A program made the translations under genes and the position numbers. From Curtobacterium sp. MCSS17_015 (lineage in GTDB: Bacteria; Actinomycetota; Actinomycetes; Actinomycetales; Microbacteriaceae), in the NCBI RefSeq assembly GCF_003234265.2, contig NZ_CP126256.1, forward strand, positions 3,224,001 to 3,288,000: a stretch of DNA of 64,000 nt. The letters run 5' to 3'. The first letter of the stretch is position 1. Every line of letters starts with the position of its first letter. Below the pieces are notes generated by a model. The model ran no database searches and had not been told where the DNA came from. It was given only the letters and a program-made list of their open reading frames with translations. Below are positions 17,149-26,028 of the stretch, piece after piece.

Positions 17149-18216
17149 TCAGGGGACGAGCCGCGCCGCCCGGTACCGGTCGAACAGCCGCGTGAAGGAG
17201 TCGAGCGTCCGGTGGTGCTCGGTGAACCCGGCGAGCCGGCTCTTCGACATGTCGGTCATCACCTCGATGTCGCGGCCGAGGTCGGCATCCGTGTGCCACC
17301 ACGACGCCAGGCGCTCCAGGTCGGGCTCGACGAGGCCGTGCCCGGCGACGATCTCCGCCCACACCGGAGCGGCGTCGGTCATCTGCTGCTCGAACGGCCG
17401 CGGCGCCGAGTCGAACCCCTCGGCCTCGACGCCCAGGTGCGCGGCGATGCGCGGCCACATCCACCGCCAGCGGAACACGTCGCCGTTCGCCGTGTTGAAC
17501 GCCTCGTCAGCGCCCGCGGGATCAGTGGACGCCCACACCATCTGCGCGGCGAGCAGGTCGGCGTCTGTGACGTCGGTCAGGCCGTTCCACTGCGTCTCGC
17601 TGCCGGGGAAGACCATCGGGCGGCCAGTGTGCCGGCTGATCGCGGCGGCGACGGCGATCGTCAGGCCCATGTTCATCGCGTTGCCGACGGCGTACCCGAG
17701 GACGGTGTGCGAACGGTGCACCGACCAGGTGAAGCCCTGGCGTGCCGCGGCGGCGAACAACTCGTCCTCTTGCGCGTAGTAGAAGTTGTCGACGTCCAGC
17801 CGCGGCTCGTCCTCGTGGAACGGGGTGTCCGGCATCGCGCCCTGGCCGTACGCCTCGAACGGGCCGAGGTAGTGCTTCAGGCCGGTCATCAGCGCGACGT
17901 GCTGCACGGGCGCACCGGACAGTGCGGCGAGGAGGTCCCGCACCATGCCGCCGTTCACCGCGATGTTCTCGGCCTCGGTCGCCTGGCGGGACCATGCGGT
18001 GAAGAACACGTGGGTCGCCGGGATGTCGGCGAGCGCCGAGGCCAGGGACGCCGACGACCGGAGGTCGGCCGACCGCCAGGTCACACCGGGTCGTTCGGCA
18101 CCCGGACGGCGCGAGAGCGCGGTTACGGTCCAGCCGTCGCTGACGAGGTGGCCGACGATCGCCGATCCGGCGATGCCGGTGGCGCCGACGACGAGGGCGT
18201 GCGGAGTCGCGGTCAT
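17149..18216 (-). CDS. PRISE-type SDR (progesterone 5-beta-reductase-like)
   Basis: Extended SDR, 355 aa. The N-terminal cofactor motif is GATGIAGSAIVGHL. The two PRISE catalytic positions are present as Lys in MTGLKHYLGP and Tyr in VDNFYYAQED, spaced as in plant and bacterial iridoid synthase/5-beta-reductase relatives; these enzymes reduce activated C=C bonds of enones with NADPH. The ATG at 18216 follows GGAAGGACCCGC. The reading frame remains open upstream to 18513 and contains a remnant of a second copy, but that extension is not family-like. Confidence 0.88.
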   Translation of the reverse strand: MTATPHALVVGATGIAGSAIVGHLVSDGWTVTALSRRPGAERPGVTWRSADLRSSASLASALADIPATHVFFTAWSRQATEAENIAVNGGMVRDLLAALSGAPVQHVALMTGLKHYLGPFEAYGQGAMPDTPFHEDEPRLDVDNFYYAQEDELFAAAARQGFTWSVHRSHTVLGYAVGNAMNMGLTIAVAAAISRHTGRPMVFPGSETQWNGLTDVTDADLLAAQMVWASTDPAGADEAFNTANGDVFRWRWMWPRIAAHLGVEAEGFDSAPRPFEQQMTDAAPVWAEIVAGHGLVEPDLERLASWWHTDADLGRDIEVMTDMSKSRLAGFTEHHRTLDSFTRLFDRYRAARLVP

Positions 18217-18541
18217 GCGGGTCCTTCCGGTGGGGAGCGGTGGACCGGAGACAACACCTGTCGCCTGGGCGTATTCCGCCACCGGACGGTCCCGAAGACA
18301 TGGTCCGCGCGAGGAAGGGTGCGACTTCCGCGGAGTCCTGGCCGCTCCGGCGGCAAGTGGTGGACGTCCGGTCCGGATGTGGTCATCCTGAAGCCGCGGA
18401 CCCGCCCCACACTCGTGGACAGGCGGGTCTTGCTGTTGAGGTCGGCCGACTGCCGTTCCGGACGCGGGCCTGATGACGGTCCAGCCGTCGTCGACGAGGT
18501 GGTCGACGATCACCCATTCGACGAGGCCCGGGAGGCCCGGC
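18217..18541. other. intergenic region without an intact gene
   Basis: This 325-bp gap between two minus-strand transcription units holds only a duplicated gene fragment (18473-18513) and a weak CCGGG/CCCGG hairpin at about 18525-18539, just past the ABC ATPase stop. No conserved ORF, tRNA or clear promoter is visible in the remainder. Confidence 0.5.
18473..18513 (-). pseudogene. fragment duplicated from the PRISE-SDR 5' coding region
   Basis: About 39 bases match 18123-18161 inside the intact gene with only a few mismatches, and the translation IVDHLVDDGWTV corresponds to IVGHLVSDGWTV there. The fragment lacks the nucleotide-binding start and everything downstream, so it appears to be the relic of a tandem duplication. 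Confidence 0.55.
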
Positions 18542-19180
18542 TCACGTCGCGCGGGCGGGATCCAGGTGCAGTCTGCTCGCCGCCCACGAGACGACCGTGG
18601 GGACGTGCGTGGCGACGACGACGGCCGCGCCGTCGGCGGCGAACTCGCCGAGGAGGTCGAGGACCATCTGCGCGTTCCCCTCGTCGAGGGCGCTCGTGGG
18701 CTCGTCGGCGAGGACGACGTCGGGCTGCTTCACGAGGAGCCGTGCGAGGGCGACACGCTGCTGTTCCCCGCCGCTGAGCTCGTACGCGCGGTCGGTCGCC
18801 CGCCCCGCGAGTCCGACCCGCTCGAGCGCCGCGGCGGTGGGGAGCCCGCGGCCGCCACCCCGGCGTGGCACGCGCCCGATCTCGACGTTCGCCTGCACGG
18901 TCATGTCCGGCACGAGCCCGAAGTCCTGGAAGAGGTACCCGAGGTGATCACGCCGGAGCAGGCGTGCCCGGCGTCCACTCCGGGCTGCGGTGACGCCGGC
19001 GATGCTGACCGTCCCGGCGTCGAGCACGTCGATCTGCCCGATGCAGTCCAGGAGCGTCGACTTCCCGGCGCCGCTCGGACCGGTCAGGGCGAGGACCTCT
19101 CCCGCTGCGACGTCGAACGACAGTGCGTCCCACAGGGTCCGACCACCGCACTGCTTGCGGGCGTCCCGGACGGTGATCAT
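18542..19180 (-). CDS. bacteriocin-associated ABC transporter ATPase (lactococcin 972 group)
   Basis: Short ATPase of 212 aa. It has Walker [12 protein letters not shown]-loop YLFQDFG, signature [13 protein letters not shown], Walker [16 protein letters not shown] and H-loop VATHVP. Length and the [14 protein letters not shown] segment match the ATPase subfamily that accompanies lactococcin-972-like bacteriocins. It is the last gene of a three-gene operon, and its ATG overlaps the stop of the membrane-protein gene (TGATG). It probably energises the membrane partner for export of, or self-protection from, the bacteriocin. Confidence 0.9.
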   Translation of the reverse strand: MITVRDARKQCGGRTLWDALSFDVAAGEVLALTGPSGAGKSTLLDCIGQIDVLDAGTVSIAGVTAARSGRRARLLRRDHLGYLFQDFGLVPDMTVQANVEIGRVPRRGGGRGLPTAAALERVGLAGRATDRAYELSGGEQQRVALARLLVKQPDVVLADEPTSALDEGNAQMVLDLLGEFAADGAAVVVATHVPTVVSWAASRLHLDPARAT

Positions 19181-21210
19181 CACGACCCGGTCCCCCGGAG
19201 TCGGACGACGGACCGGGCCGATCCCACCATCACGATGACGGAGACCACGCTCACCGTCAGCACGACGAGCGCGGCCGCCGCCGCTGCCGACCCGGCGGCC
19301 TGCGCCGCGGGGTCGAGCACGGAGACCGCACCCGAGCCGTCCGGTCTGCGCTGCCACCAGGCGTCCACCGTCACGACGGCGGCGACGGACAGGAGGGCGC
19401 CTTCGACCGTGAGGAGCAGCCGGTGCGTGTGGACGAACGACCTGCCGGCGGCGGCCTCGGCGAAGACCGACCGTCCGTGACGTCGCAGGTGCGCGGTGAC
19501 GGCGAGGGCGGCGAGCACGACCGCGACCACGGCACTGCTGATCACCGTGAGGACGTCGACGACCACGAGGGTCCCCGCATGGCGCTGCTGCTCGGCGGCC
19601 GCCTGCCCGACCGACACGACAGCGCTGAACTCGTCGCGCAGGCCCGAATCGTCGATCGCCCGGTCCGCCGCTCGCTCGGAGGTGAACACCACGTCCCCGG
19701 TCGACAACCAGGCACTGAGCTGGTCAGGGGTGAACACCCGGGAGGGAGTCGGCACGACGACGACCACGGCCTCCGTGAGCCAGGACGCCGTGGAGGCGTC
19801 GCCCGGGTACGTGTAGACCCGCTGGGGAGCGAGTTCGCCACCACCGATGCTGTTCTTCTGCGCGGGCGACGCTCCTCGGAGTTCCCACTCCGTGAGGGCC
19901 CGGACGAGCGCCGCGCCGTCGATGTCGGAGCCGGAGGGTGTCCACACCGTGATCGCGTCCCCCGTGCCGGTGACCCGGTCCCCCGCAGCCGTCCGGAGGT
20001 CCTGTCGCCGCAGGTACCCGGCGTCGACGAACAGGGCCGGCACCGTGCCGCGACCGATGCCGGTCGAGACCTCGGCGGCCGCGGACAGCAGCGCCCGGTG
20101 CTGGTCGAGCGCTCTGCCGGCGAGATGCCCGATCCGGTCCCAGTACGGCTGCGTGTGCGATCCGGGGCGCGGGTCCGGCGTGACCCAGAGCTGGACGGTG
20201 TCGCCGGCGGCCCGGCGTTCCTGTTCCGCGGATCCCGCCCGGGCGACCGCCACCGCGGACGTCAGGTCGAAGACCGCCGCCACCAGCACCACCACCGCCG
20301 GGACCCGTGCGAGCTGCGCCACGAGGACGAGCGCAGACGACGGTCGGTCACCACTGAGTGTCCGCGCGATCGACCGTCGGGAGGCGATGACGGTGCCGAG
20401 CGCGTGCGCGGTCACCACCGGGACGAGCAGCGCCGAACAGCACACCGCGGCCGCAACGGCGAAGGTCGCCCACACCGCGAGCCCGTTGTGGACCCAGAGC
20501 CCCAGCGTGACGACCGGCGCCAGGACGGCCGTGATGATGAGCGTCGTCCGGACCTCCGTGACCTCGCTGAGCACGACCGAGCAGATGCCGCGCCCGTGCA
20601 GTCCCCGGACGGCCGTCCTCCGCGGGGCGCCGACCGTCCCGACCAGGCAGAGCACGACACAACCGAGCACCAGTGCGCCGATGAGGCTCCCGGTTCCCTC
20701 CGCTCCCGCGGTCACGCCGAGCCGGGTCAGGGCGGGGACGCGCTCGGACGTCGTCTCGAAGCCCGCCGCGACGAGGGCGTGCTCCGTCGCACCTGCCGCC
20801 TGCTCGTCGCCGACGACCTCGTACGCCCCTGCCGGGTCGTACCGGTCGAGTGCCGACATCGGTCGCACCGCCGTCGTGATCGACGGGTCGAACTCGGCGT
20901 AGCCGTTCCGGAGCCACGCAGCTCCCCGCGTCCCGGGGGCATCGGTCACGAGCGCTGTCCGTCGTCTCGTCGGCGCCGAACGATCGGCGACCGTCCGGAC
21001 GATCGTCGCGTCGTGCTCGCGCGCGACGCGTTCGAGCGACTCCGCGACGACGCCGTTCGACGTCGAGCCGGATCCCACGGCGGCCGTCACGACGGTCGAG
21101 ACATCGACCACGCCGGTCTGGCTCAGCTGTTCACACCCGAGGAAGGCGAGCACGACGGCCAGGACCGGTGGGACGACGTACGCCAGCCGCACACTCCGCA
21201 CCCGCGCCAT
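19180..21210 (-). CDS. bacteriocin-associated integral membrane protein (7-TM, putative immunity/transport)
   Basis: 676-aa membrane protein. There is one N-terminal helix ([18 protein letters not shown]), a ~140-residue extracytoplasmic domain, a cluster of helices at about residues 190-330, a second long extracytoplasmic domain at about 340-530 and C-terminal helices ([39 protein letters not shown]). Size, topology and position match the 7-TM proteins linked to lactococcin-972-type bacteriocins, which act as the membrane subunit of an ABC system thought to give immunity. It starts two bases after the bacteriocin stop codon and overlaps the ATPase start. Confidence 0.85.
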   Translation of the reverse strand: MARVRSVRLAYVVPPVLAVVLAFLGCEQLSQTGVVDVSTVVTAAVGSGSTSNGVVAESLERVAREHDATIVRTVADRSAPTRRRTALVTDAPGTRGAAWLRNGYAEFDPSITTAVRPMSALDRYDPAGAYEVVGDEQAAGATEHALVAAGFETTSERVPALTRLGVTAGAEGTGSLIGALVLGCVVLCLVGTVGAPRRTAVRGLHGRGICSVVLSEVTEVRTTLIITAVLAPVVTLGLWVHNGLAVWATFAVAAAVCCSALLVPVVTAHALGTVIASRRSIARTLSGDRPSSALVLVAQLARVPAVVVLVAAVFDLTSAVAVARAGSAEQERRAAGDTVQLWVTPDPRPGSHTQPYWDRIGHLAGRALDQHRALLSAAAEVSTGIGRGTVPALFVDAGYLRRQDLRTAAGDRVTGTGDAITVWTPSGSDIDGAALVRALTEWELRGASPAQKNSIGGGELAPQRVYTYPGDASTASWLTEAVVVVVPTPSRVFTPDQLSAWLSTGDVVFTSERAADRAIDDSGLRDEFSAVVSVGQAAAEQQRHAGTLVVVDVLTVISSAVVAVVLAALAVTAHLRRHGRSVFAEAAAGRSFVHTHRLLLTVEGALLSVAAVVTVDAWWQRRPDGSGAVSVLDPAAQAAGSAAAAAALVVLTVSVVSVIVMVGSARSVVRLRGTGS

Positions 21211-21212
21211 GC

Positions 21213-21599
21213 TCAGCAGTTGTGGTAGTACGCCTTGTTGCCGCTGCGGGCCTTCGGCGTCGTCGCCAGTGCGTACCGGCCTCCGGGCACACCGCTGACG
21301 CGCTTGCTCTTCAGCCCGACGGCCGTCGCGCCATGACAGCGTCGTTCGCGGAAGTAGTTCGACCAGGTGTCCTCCCGACCGACCCCCCACTGCCAGAAGC
21401 TCCCTCCACCGCCGTCGTCACGTCGGCTCGCGGAGCCCCGCACCTCTCCGGTGGTACCGCTCCCTCCCGTGATGACGACCCCGCCGGATCCCGGTCCGGA
21501 CCCGAGGACGTCGTCTGCCGACGCTCCCACGGTCGGTACCACGACCAGCCCGGTCGCCAGCAGCAGCCCGGTCACCACTGCGCTCTTCCTGTTTCCCAC
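21213..21599 (-). CDS. lactococcin 972-family bacteriocin precursor
   Basis: 128-aa secreted peptide precursor. A Sec signal peptide (hydrophobic core VVTGLLLATGLVVVP, cleavage after GASA at about residue 28) is followed by an unusual ~40-residue Gly/Ser-rich segment and a C-terminal ~62-residue domain with the family pattern W-x-W-G-V-G, WSNYF, HGATAVG, a Gly-x-Ala-x-Ala turn and a terminal AYY-x-x-C. Lactococcin 972 binds lipid II and blocks septum formation in closely related cells; that activity is assumed, not shown, for this peptide. Two cysteines in the mature domain could form a disulfide. GTG at 21599 follows GAGAGGAGACAC. First gene of the operon. Confidence 0.9.
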   Translation of the reverse strand: MGNRKSAVVTGLLLATGLVVVPTVGASADDVLGSGPGSGGVVITGGSGTTGEVRGSASRRDDGGGGSFWQWGVGREDTWSNYFRERRCHGATAVGLKSKRVSGVPGGRYALATTPKARSGNKAYYHNC

Positions 21600-21613
21600 G
21601 TGTCTCCTCTCGC

Positions 21614-21627
21614 GCCCCGCTCGGGGC
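21614..21627. promoter_or_regulatory. hairpin in the bacteriocin mRNA leader
   Basis: GCCCCG-CT-CGGGGC forms a 6-bp stem directly upstream of the bacteriocin ribosome-binding site. The preceding ~70 bp contain a local AT-richer patch (GGTATGCAACATTCTTGG on the minus strand), a plausible promoter region, but no -35/-10 pair can be assigned firmly. Confidence 0.35.
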
Positions 21628-21698
21628 TGCGTGGAGCGTGTCAGGCGTGGACGGCGGCAGCCAAGAATGTTGCATACCGCCCTGCCGACACCGTGGTC

Positions 21699-22238
21699 TC
21701 AGCCCGGGTTCGACGTCCGGTAGCGCAGTTCGACCGCTCCCCCGTCGAACACCGTCGTGCCGACGAGGTCGAGCACACCCGTGTCGGAGCCGACGGGCAG
21801 GAGCGGCGTGCCGGCTCCGAGCGCGATCGGCATCACCGTGACGTGGAGTTCGTCGAGCAACCCGGCCTGCTGGTACTGGGCGGCGAGGACACCACCACCG
21901 ACGATCCAGACGTCACGGCCCCCGGCGGACGTCACCACCTGGCCGTGGTGGTCCCGCACGTCGCCGCTGACCACACGGACGTCACCGTCCGTCGGGACCT
22001 CGAGGCTCCGCGACGAGAAGACCCAGGTCACCCTGTCCTGGTACGGCCACGTGTCGTCGTGTGTGCGGAGCCACTCGTACGTCGTGGCCCCCATCGCCAG
22101 GGCGCCGACACCGGCGGCGAAGCGGTCGTGGTGTTCCTGGAACGCGTCGAAGCCGAACTGCAGGAGCCAGTCGAGGTCGTCGTCGGGTCCCGCGACGAAC
22201 CCGTCGAGGGACGCCGCGACGGAGTAGATCGTGCTCAT
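21699..22238 (-). CDS. dihydrofolate reductase family protein (RibD C-terminal-like)
   Basis: 179-aa NADPH-dependent reductase-like protein. Motifs are the N-terminal YSVAASLDGFVAGPDDDLDWL, GALAMGATTYEWL (substrate side) and VWIVGGGVLAAQYQQAGLLDEL (NADPH-binding loop). It belongs to the widespread YyaP/YwjB-type group of unknown substrate, not to folate-metabolic DHFR itself. A TACCGT -10 element lies six bases before the ATG at 22238, indicating leaderless transcription. It is not obviously part of the adjacent bacteriocin unit, though it is transcribed towards it. Confidence 0.87.
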   Translation of the reverse strand: MSTIYSVAASLDGFVAGPDDDLDWLLQFGFDAFQEHHDRFAAGVGALAMGATTYEWLRTHDDTWPYQDRVTWVFSSRSLEVPTDGDVRVVSGDVRDHHGQVVTSAGGRDVWIVGGGVLAAQYQQAGLLDELHVTVMPIALGAGTPLLPVGSDTGVLDLVGTTVFDGGAVELRYRTSNPG

Positions 22239-22287
22239 GCCGGGACGGTACCGAGCAGCACCGACAGCGGCGTCCGCCCGCTCCGTC

Positions 22288-23268
22288 TCAGACGACCAGC
22301 GGCCCCGCGACCACCACCTCGTCGTTGTCGACGAGCCACCGCACCGCGTCGAGCACCGTCTCCTCCGCGGTGTACCGCGGCGCGTAGCCGAGCAGCCGCC
22401 GCGCCTTGTCGATGCTGAACACGTGGCTCCGGGACAGGTGCTCCCAGCTCGCGTCGGCGTGCTCGGCCGGCACCGCCTCGCGGAACCGGTCCCAGGAGAC
22501 GGACTCGAGCCGGGCCTCCTGGCCGAACCAGGACGCGGCGAGCGCGGCGTACCCGCGTGCCGTGAGCGCGGTCGGGGCGACGACCGTGAGGTCCTCGCCG
22601 GCGACCGCGTCCCGGTGCTCGACGGCCAGTTCGAAGGCCTGGGCGACGTCGTCGGCGTGCACGTGGTGCATCGACTCGGCTCCGAGTCCGGGGACGAGCA
22701 GGGGTTCGCCGGCGGACAGCGTCTGCCAGACCGCGGGGTCGAGGTTGCCGACCGGACCGATCGGCGCCCAGCCCGGCCCGCTGATGTGTCCGGGGTGGAG
22801 CGACGTCGTGACGACACCACCCGAGGCGGTTTCCTTCTGGAGCAGACGGGCGATGGCGTCCTTCTGGGTGCCGTACTCGCCCTGCGGCGGCGTCGCGTTG
22901 TCCTCGGTGACCGGCAGCACCGCGCTCGGCCCTGCCCGCCAGATCGACCCGCAGTGCACCAGGTGGACGTCGGTGCCGCGCAGCGCCGAGACGAGCGCCC
23001 GTGCCGACTCCAGGGTGAAGCAGACCAGGTCGATGACGACGTCCGGCCGGAGCGCGACGATGCGGTCGCCGAATGTGCCGTCGCGGTCCTCCTGCTCACG
23101 GTCGGCGGTGACCTGCTCGACCTGCTGCCACTCCGGGGCGTCGACGTAGGCCGAGCGCGTGCCGCGGCTGATGGTCACGACGTGGTGTCCGGCACGCACC
23201 AGTCGCGGAACGAGGAAGGTGCCGATGTGACCGGTCGCGCCGACGACGACGATGCGCTTGCTGCTCAT
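22288..23268 (-). CDS. NAD-dependent epimerase/dehydratase family protein
   Basis: Extended SDR of 326 aa with N-terminal VVVGATGHIGTFLVPRLV. The central HCGSIWRAGP and EYGTQKDAI (Tyr-x-x-x-Lys) positions fit an active site, followed by HPGHISGPGW and a C-terminal substrate domain. It is similar to uncharacterised actinobacterial epimerase-like proteins; the sugar-nucleotide substrate is unknown. TACGGT lies six bases before the ATG at 23268, again the leaderless pattern. It is divergent from the aldo/keto reductase gene, 88 bp away. Confidence 0.87.
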   Translation of the reverse strand: MSSKRIVVVGATGHIGTFLVPRLVRAGHHVVTISRGTRSAYVDAPEWQQVEQVTADREQEDRDGTFGDRIVALRPDVVIDLVCFTLESARALVSALRGTDVHLVHCGSIWRAGPSAVLPVTEDNATPPQGEYGTQKDAIARLLQKETASGGVVTTSLHPGHISGPGWAPIGPVGNLDPAVWQTLSAGEPLLVPGLGAESMHHVHADDVAQAFELAVEHRDAVAGEDLTVVAPTALTARGYAALAASWFGQEARLESVSWDRFREAVPAEHADASWEHLSRSHVFSIDKARRLLGYAPRYTAEETVLDAVRWLVDNDEVVVAGPLVV

Positions 23269-23356
23269 GCCGTCACCGTACGCGCGGTGCACCTCTCCCC
23301 ACGCGGAGCGGATGAGCGGACGGGCTCCTCGGCGGGCAGGGGCTACCGTCGGGGTC

Positions 23357-24337
23357 ATGCAGCGACGCACCCTCGGCCGTACCGGCCGCGACGTATCCGT
23401 GATCGGTCTCGGCACCTGGCAGTTCGGCGGTGACTGGGGTCCGGTCGCCGCGGAGGACGCCTTCGCAGTGATGGACGCCTCCGCCGAGGCCGGCATCACC
23501 CTGTTCGACACCGCCGACGTGTACGGCGACGGCCGGAGCGAGCAGCTCATCGGCCGCTGGACGGCCGCGCATCCCGAGGCCGACGTCACGGTCGCCACGA
23601 AGATGGGCCGCCGGGTCGACCAGGTCCCCTCGAACTACGTGGCCGGGAACTTCCGCCAGTGGGTGGACCGGTCGCGGGAGAACCTGGGTCAGGACACGTT
23701 GGACCTCGTCCAGCTGCACTGCCCGCCGACCGCCGTCTTCGAGGACGATGCGGTCTACGACGCCCTCGACGCACTGGTCGCCGACGGGTCGATCGCCGCC
23801 TACGGCGTCTCCGTCGAGACCGCCGACCAGGCCCTGACCGCGATCGCCCGTCCCGGAGTGGCGAGTGTGCAGATCATCCTCAACGCGTTCCGCCTCAAGC
23901 CACTCGACCGCGTGCTCCCCGCCGCCCGGGAGGCCGGGGTCGCGATCCTCGCCCGTGTCCCGCTCGCCTCGGGGCTCCTCTCCGGCAAGTACACGACCGA
24001 GACGACCTTCGCGCCGGAGGACCACCGCACCTACAACCGTGACGGCCAGGCCTTCGACCAGGGCGAGACGTTCAGCGGCGTCCCGTTCGAGGACGGCGTC
24101 CGTGCCGCGCAGGAGTTCGCCGCTTCCCTGCCCGAGGGTGTCTCGGTCCCGCAGGCCGCGCTCGCGTGGGTGGTCGCGCAGGACGGCGTGACCGCCGCGA
24201 TCCCGGGTGCGCGGAACGCCGAGCAGGCCCGGTCGAACGCGGCCGCCGGCTCGCTCGAGCTGCCCGCCGACCTCGACGCGACGGTCCAGGACCTCTACGA
24301 CCGCTGGTTCCGCGCCACGGTGCACGAGCGCTGGTAG
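23357..24337 (+). CDS. aldo/keto reductase
   Basis: 326-aa TIM-barrel reductase. The catalytic residues lie in FDTADVYGDGRSE (Asp, Tyr), VATKMGRR (Lys) and VQLHCPP (His); the cofactor end reads AIPGARNAEQARSN. The N-terminal MQRRTLGRTGRDVSVIGLGTWQFGG is typical of the YajO/Tas-like group. A TACCGT -10 element lies seven bases before the ATG, so it is probably leaderless. It ends at a strong hairpin 14 bases after the stop. Confidence 0.9.
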   Translation: MQRRTLGRTGRDVSVIGLGTWQFGGDWGPVAAEDAFAVMDASAEAGITLFDTADVYGDGRSEQLIGRWTAAHPEADVTVATKMGRRVDQVPSNYVAGNFRQWVDRSRENLGQDTLDLVQLHCPPTAVFEDDAVYDALDALVADGSIAAYGVSVETADQALTAIARPGVASVQIILNAFRLKPLDRVLPAAREAGVAILARVPLASGLLSGKYTTETTFAPEDHRTYNRDGQAFDQGETFSGVPFEDGVRAAQEFAASLPEGVSVPQAALAWVVAQDGVTAAIPGARNAEQARSNAAAGSLELPADLDATVQDLYDRWFRATVHERW

Positions 24338-24350
24338 CCGCCGACACGAC

Positions 24351-24399
24351 GACGGACGGGAGGCCCGGCTCAGCAGGTGAGTCGGGCCTCCCGTCCGTC
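24351..24399. terminator. hairpin of the GGACGGGAGGC family, 17-bp stem
   Basis: GACGGACGGGAGGCCCG (24351-24367) pairs perfectly with 24383-24399 around a 15-base loop. It sits between the converging reductase and DUF4126 genes and can terminate both. Confidence 0.8.
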
Positions 24400-24409
24400 C
24401 GTTCGCGGG

Positions 24410-24904
24410 TCAGGCGCCGCGGACCACCGCACGCGAGCCGGCGATGACGGCGGCGTCCTCAGCGACGGCGACCACCGGGTCCGGCAGGACCGTGCCGACG
24501 GCCTTGCGGGCCGCCCAGGCGACGTAGGAGCCGACGAGCGCCCCGATCGCGCCGACGATGGCACCCTCGATCCGCAGGTCCGACTTCCCGGACTTCGTGG
24601 TGGTCCCGAACGCCGCACCGACGAAGGCGCCGGCGCCGATGCGTCCGAGCAGTGCGGGGAGGGCGATGCGGTTCGGGGTCTTCGGCATCTTGTCGCCGAT
24701 GATCTCGCCTGCGGCACCCGCGACGAGCCCGGCGCGGCCGAGCGACGAGTCGAAGGTCTTCCACTTCTGCCAGTCGCCGGACAGGCGCTTGTCGCCCTGG
24801 TGCAGGCCGAGGACGGCGAGCGGGGTGGCCGAGCGGCCTCCGCTGAGGACCCCGAGCAGCAGGGCGCGCGTGAGGGTGCTGGTGGTCCGGCTCTTCTTGG
24901 ACAT
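24410..24904 (-). CDS. DUF4126 family protein
   Basis: 164-aa Gly/Ala-rich protein with an N-terminal helix (TRALLLGVLSGGRSATPLAVLGL) and further hydrophobic segments (RIGAGAFVGAAFG; IEGAIVGAIGALVGSYVAWAARK) separated by short polar loops, consistent with a small integral membrane protein. The GGRSATPLA and GRAGLVAGAAGEIIGDKMPKTPNR motifs are characteristic of DUF4126. Function is unknown. A GAAGGAGACCACCCGC sequence precedes the ATG, giving a clear ribosome-binding site. Confidence 0.8.
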   Translation of the reverse strand: MSKKSRTTSTLTRALLLGVLSGGRSATPLAVLGLHQGDKRLSGDWQKWKTFDSSLGRAGLVAGAAGEIIGDKMPKTPNRIALPALLGRIGAGAFVGAAFGTTTKSGKSDLRIEGAIVGAIGALVGSYVAWAARKAVGTVLPDPVVAVAEDAAVIAGSRAVVRGA

Positions 24905-25026
24905 GCGGGTGGTCTCCTTCGTTTCCCTGCCGGCGTCGTCGCGGTCCGGACGCCGCCGTGGTGCGGACGTCAGCGCGGTGCGGACGTCGGCACGTGCCCG
25001 ACGCTACTCAGCGCGGCTGGTGGCGG

Positions 25027-25578
25027 TCAGTGGTGGGCGGGCACGGCGACGGCCACGGCACCGCGAGCGTCGTCCGGGACCACCGCGGCGGCGTCGTCCA
25101 TCGCGGCCGTCATCTCGGCGAAGAAGGCGCTCATCTCCGCGATCGTCGTCGGGGAGAGCCGGTCGGCGGCGGCGATCATCCGCGCGTGCACGGCGGTGAG
25201 GTTCGACCGCACCGTCTCGTCGCCCGAGTCCGTCGCGACGAGCAGGAACCCGCGGCCGTCGTCGGGGTCGGTCTGCCGGTCGACGTGTCCGGCTGCGACG
25301 AGTCGCTTCACGAGGGCCGTGGTCGAGGCGGTCGTGATGCCGAGGTGTGCGGCCAGTCCGGTCGGCTTCACCGCGGTGCCGCGCTGTCGGGCCTGCAGGA
25401 GGAACCGGACGGCGGCCATGTCGGTGGCGCCCATGTGCATGGTGTCGCGCGTGCGCTGGCGCATGGCGACCTCGGCGGACCGGTAGCGGCGCATGGCGTT
25501 GAGCAGCTCCACGCCGCTCTTCGCCGCACGGTCGGGGTACCAGTACCCGGACTCGTCGTAGGTCCTCGCGTCGACCAT
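25027..25578 (-). CDS. MarR-family transcriptional regulator
   Basis: 183-aa winged-helix regulator. The HTH lies in TDMAAVRFLLQARQ...GLAAHLGITTASTTALVKRLVAAGHVDRQTDPDDGRGFLLVATDSG (about residues 50-115), where the D-x-D-x-R wing reads DPDDGR. A C-terminal dimerisation helix ends in Ala/Val-rich residues. The ATG at 25578 is chosen because upstream codons lose MarR character; an in-frame GTG nine bases earlier is possible. It is divergent from a 41-residue small protein that may be its target (inference). Confidence 0.85.
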   Translation of the reverse strand: MVDARTYDESGYWYPDRAAKSGVELLNAMRRYRSAEVAMRQRTRDTMHMGATDMAAVRFLLQARQRGTAVKPTGLAAHLGITTASTTALVKRLVAAGHVDRQTDPDDGRGFLLVATDSGDETVRSNLTAVHARMIAAADRLSPTTIAEMSAFFAEMTAAMDDAAAVVPDDARGAVAVAVPAHH

Positions 25579-25753
25579 GGCGTCCACCTCGTCCTCGGTT
25601 GCGGGCGCAGCCGATCCCCAAGGAGTACCAGGACCGGGCGGGCCGGACTCAGCCGGGTCGCAGCGGTGTCCCCCGGTACGGCGGGCCGGAACGGGAATGT
25701 CCGCGGCGGCCCGCGTGTAGAGATGAACACCCCCGAACGAGAAGGAGTCCGCC

Positions 25754-25879
25754 GTGATCGACGACGACCGCACCCCTGGCCAGCGCGACGACCTCGCCCG
25801 CCACCCGCACCTCCACCTGCAGGACGACGACCACGCGGGCTTCGGCCGCTGGCTCGGCCTCATCAACGCCGGGGACTGA
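25754..25879 (+). CDS. small protein, 41 aa, unknown function
   Basis: A short ORF with a strong ribosome-binding site (GAAGGAG, six bases before the GTG start) and a coherent, very acidic/His-rich product (IDDDRTPGQRDDL...HLHLQDDDHAGF) ending in GRWLGLINAGD. It is followed 51 bases later by a 15-bp hairpin terminator, so it looks like an independent monocistronic gene. No family was recognised. The Asp/His clusters could bind metal, which is inference only. It is divergent from the MarR gene, 175 bp away. Confidence 0.5.
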   Translation: MIDDDRTPGQRDDLARHPHLHLQDDDHAGFGRWLGLINAGD

Positions 25880-25929
25880 CCCCGGGCCAGCACGCCGATG
25901 CCGGTACCGCAGTACAGGCGGACCCCTTC

Positions 25930-25974
25930 CAGGAGGCCCGTCACCCGTCCGTCGGACCGGTGACGGGCCTCCTG
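25930..25974. terminator. 15-bp stem hairpin
   Basis: CAGGAGGCCCGTCAC pairs perfectly with GTGACGGGCCTCCTG (25960-25974) around a 15-base loop. It follows the 41-codon ORF and probably ends its transcript. The GGGCCTCC core resembles, but is distinct from, the main hairpin family. Confidence 0.7.
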
Positions 25975-26028
25975 TGCGTTGCCCCCGGCGGGCAGCGGGA
26001 GGTCGGCCGCCACGGGTACGGTCGGAGC

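Noticed and set aside
17149..18513. Upstream extension of the PRISE reductase to 18513
   Set aside because: The extension contains a duplicated internal fragment and no family N-terminus; the ATG at 18216 has a ribosome-binding site.
21699..22238. DHFR-like protein as part of the bacteriocin operon
   Set aside because: It has its own leaderless-type promoter and its family is widespread without bacteriocins.
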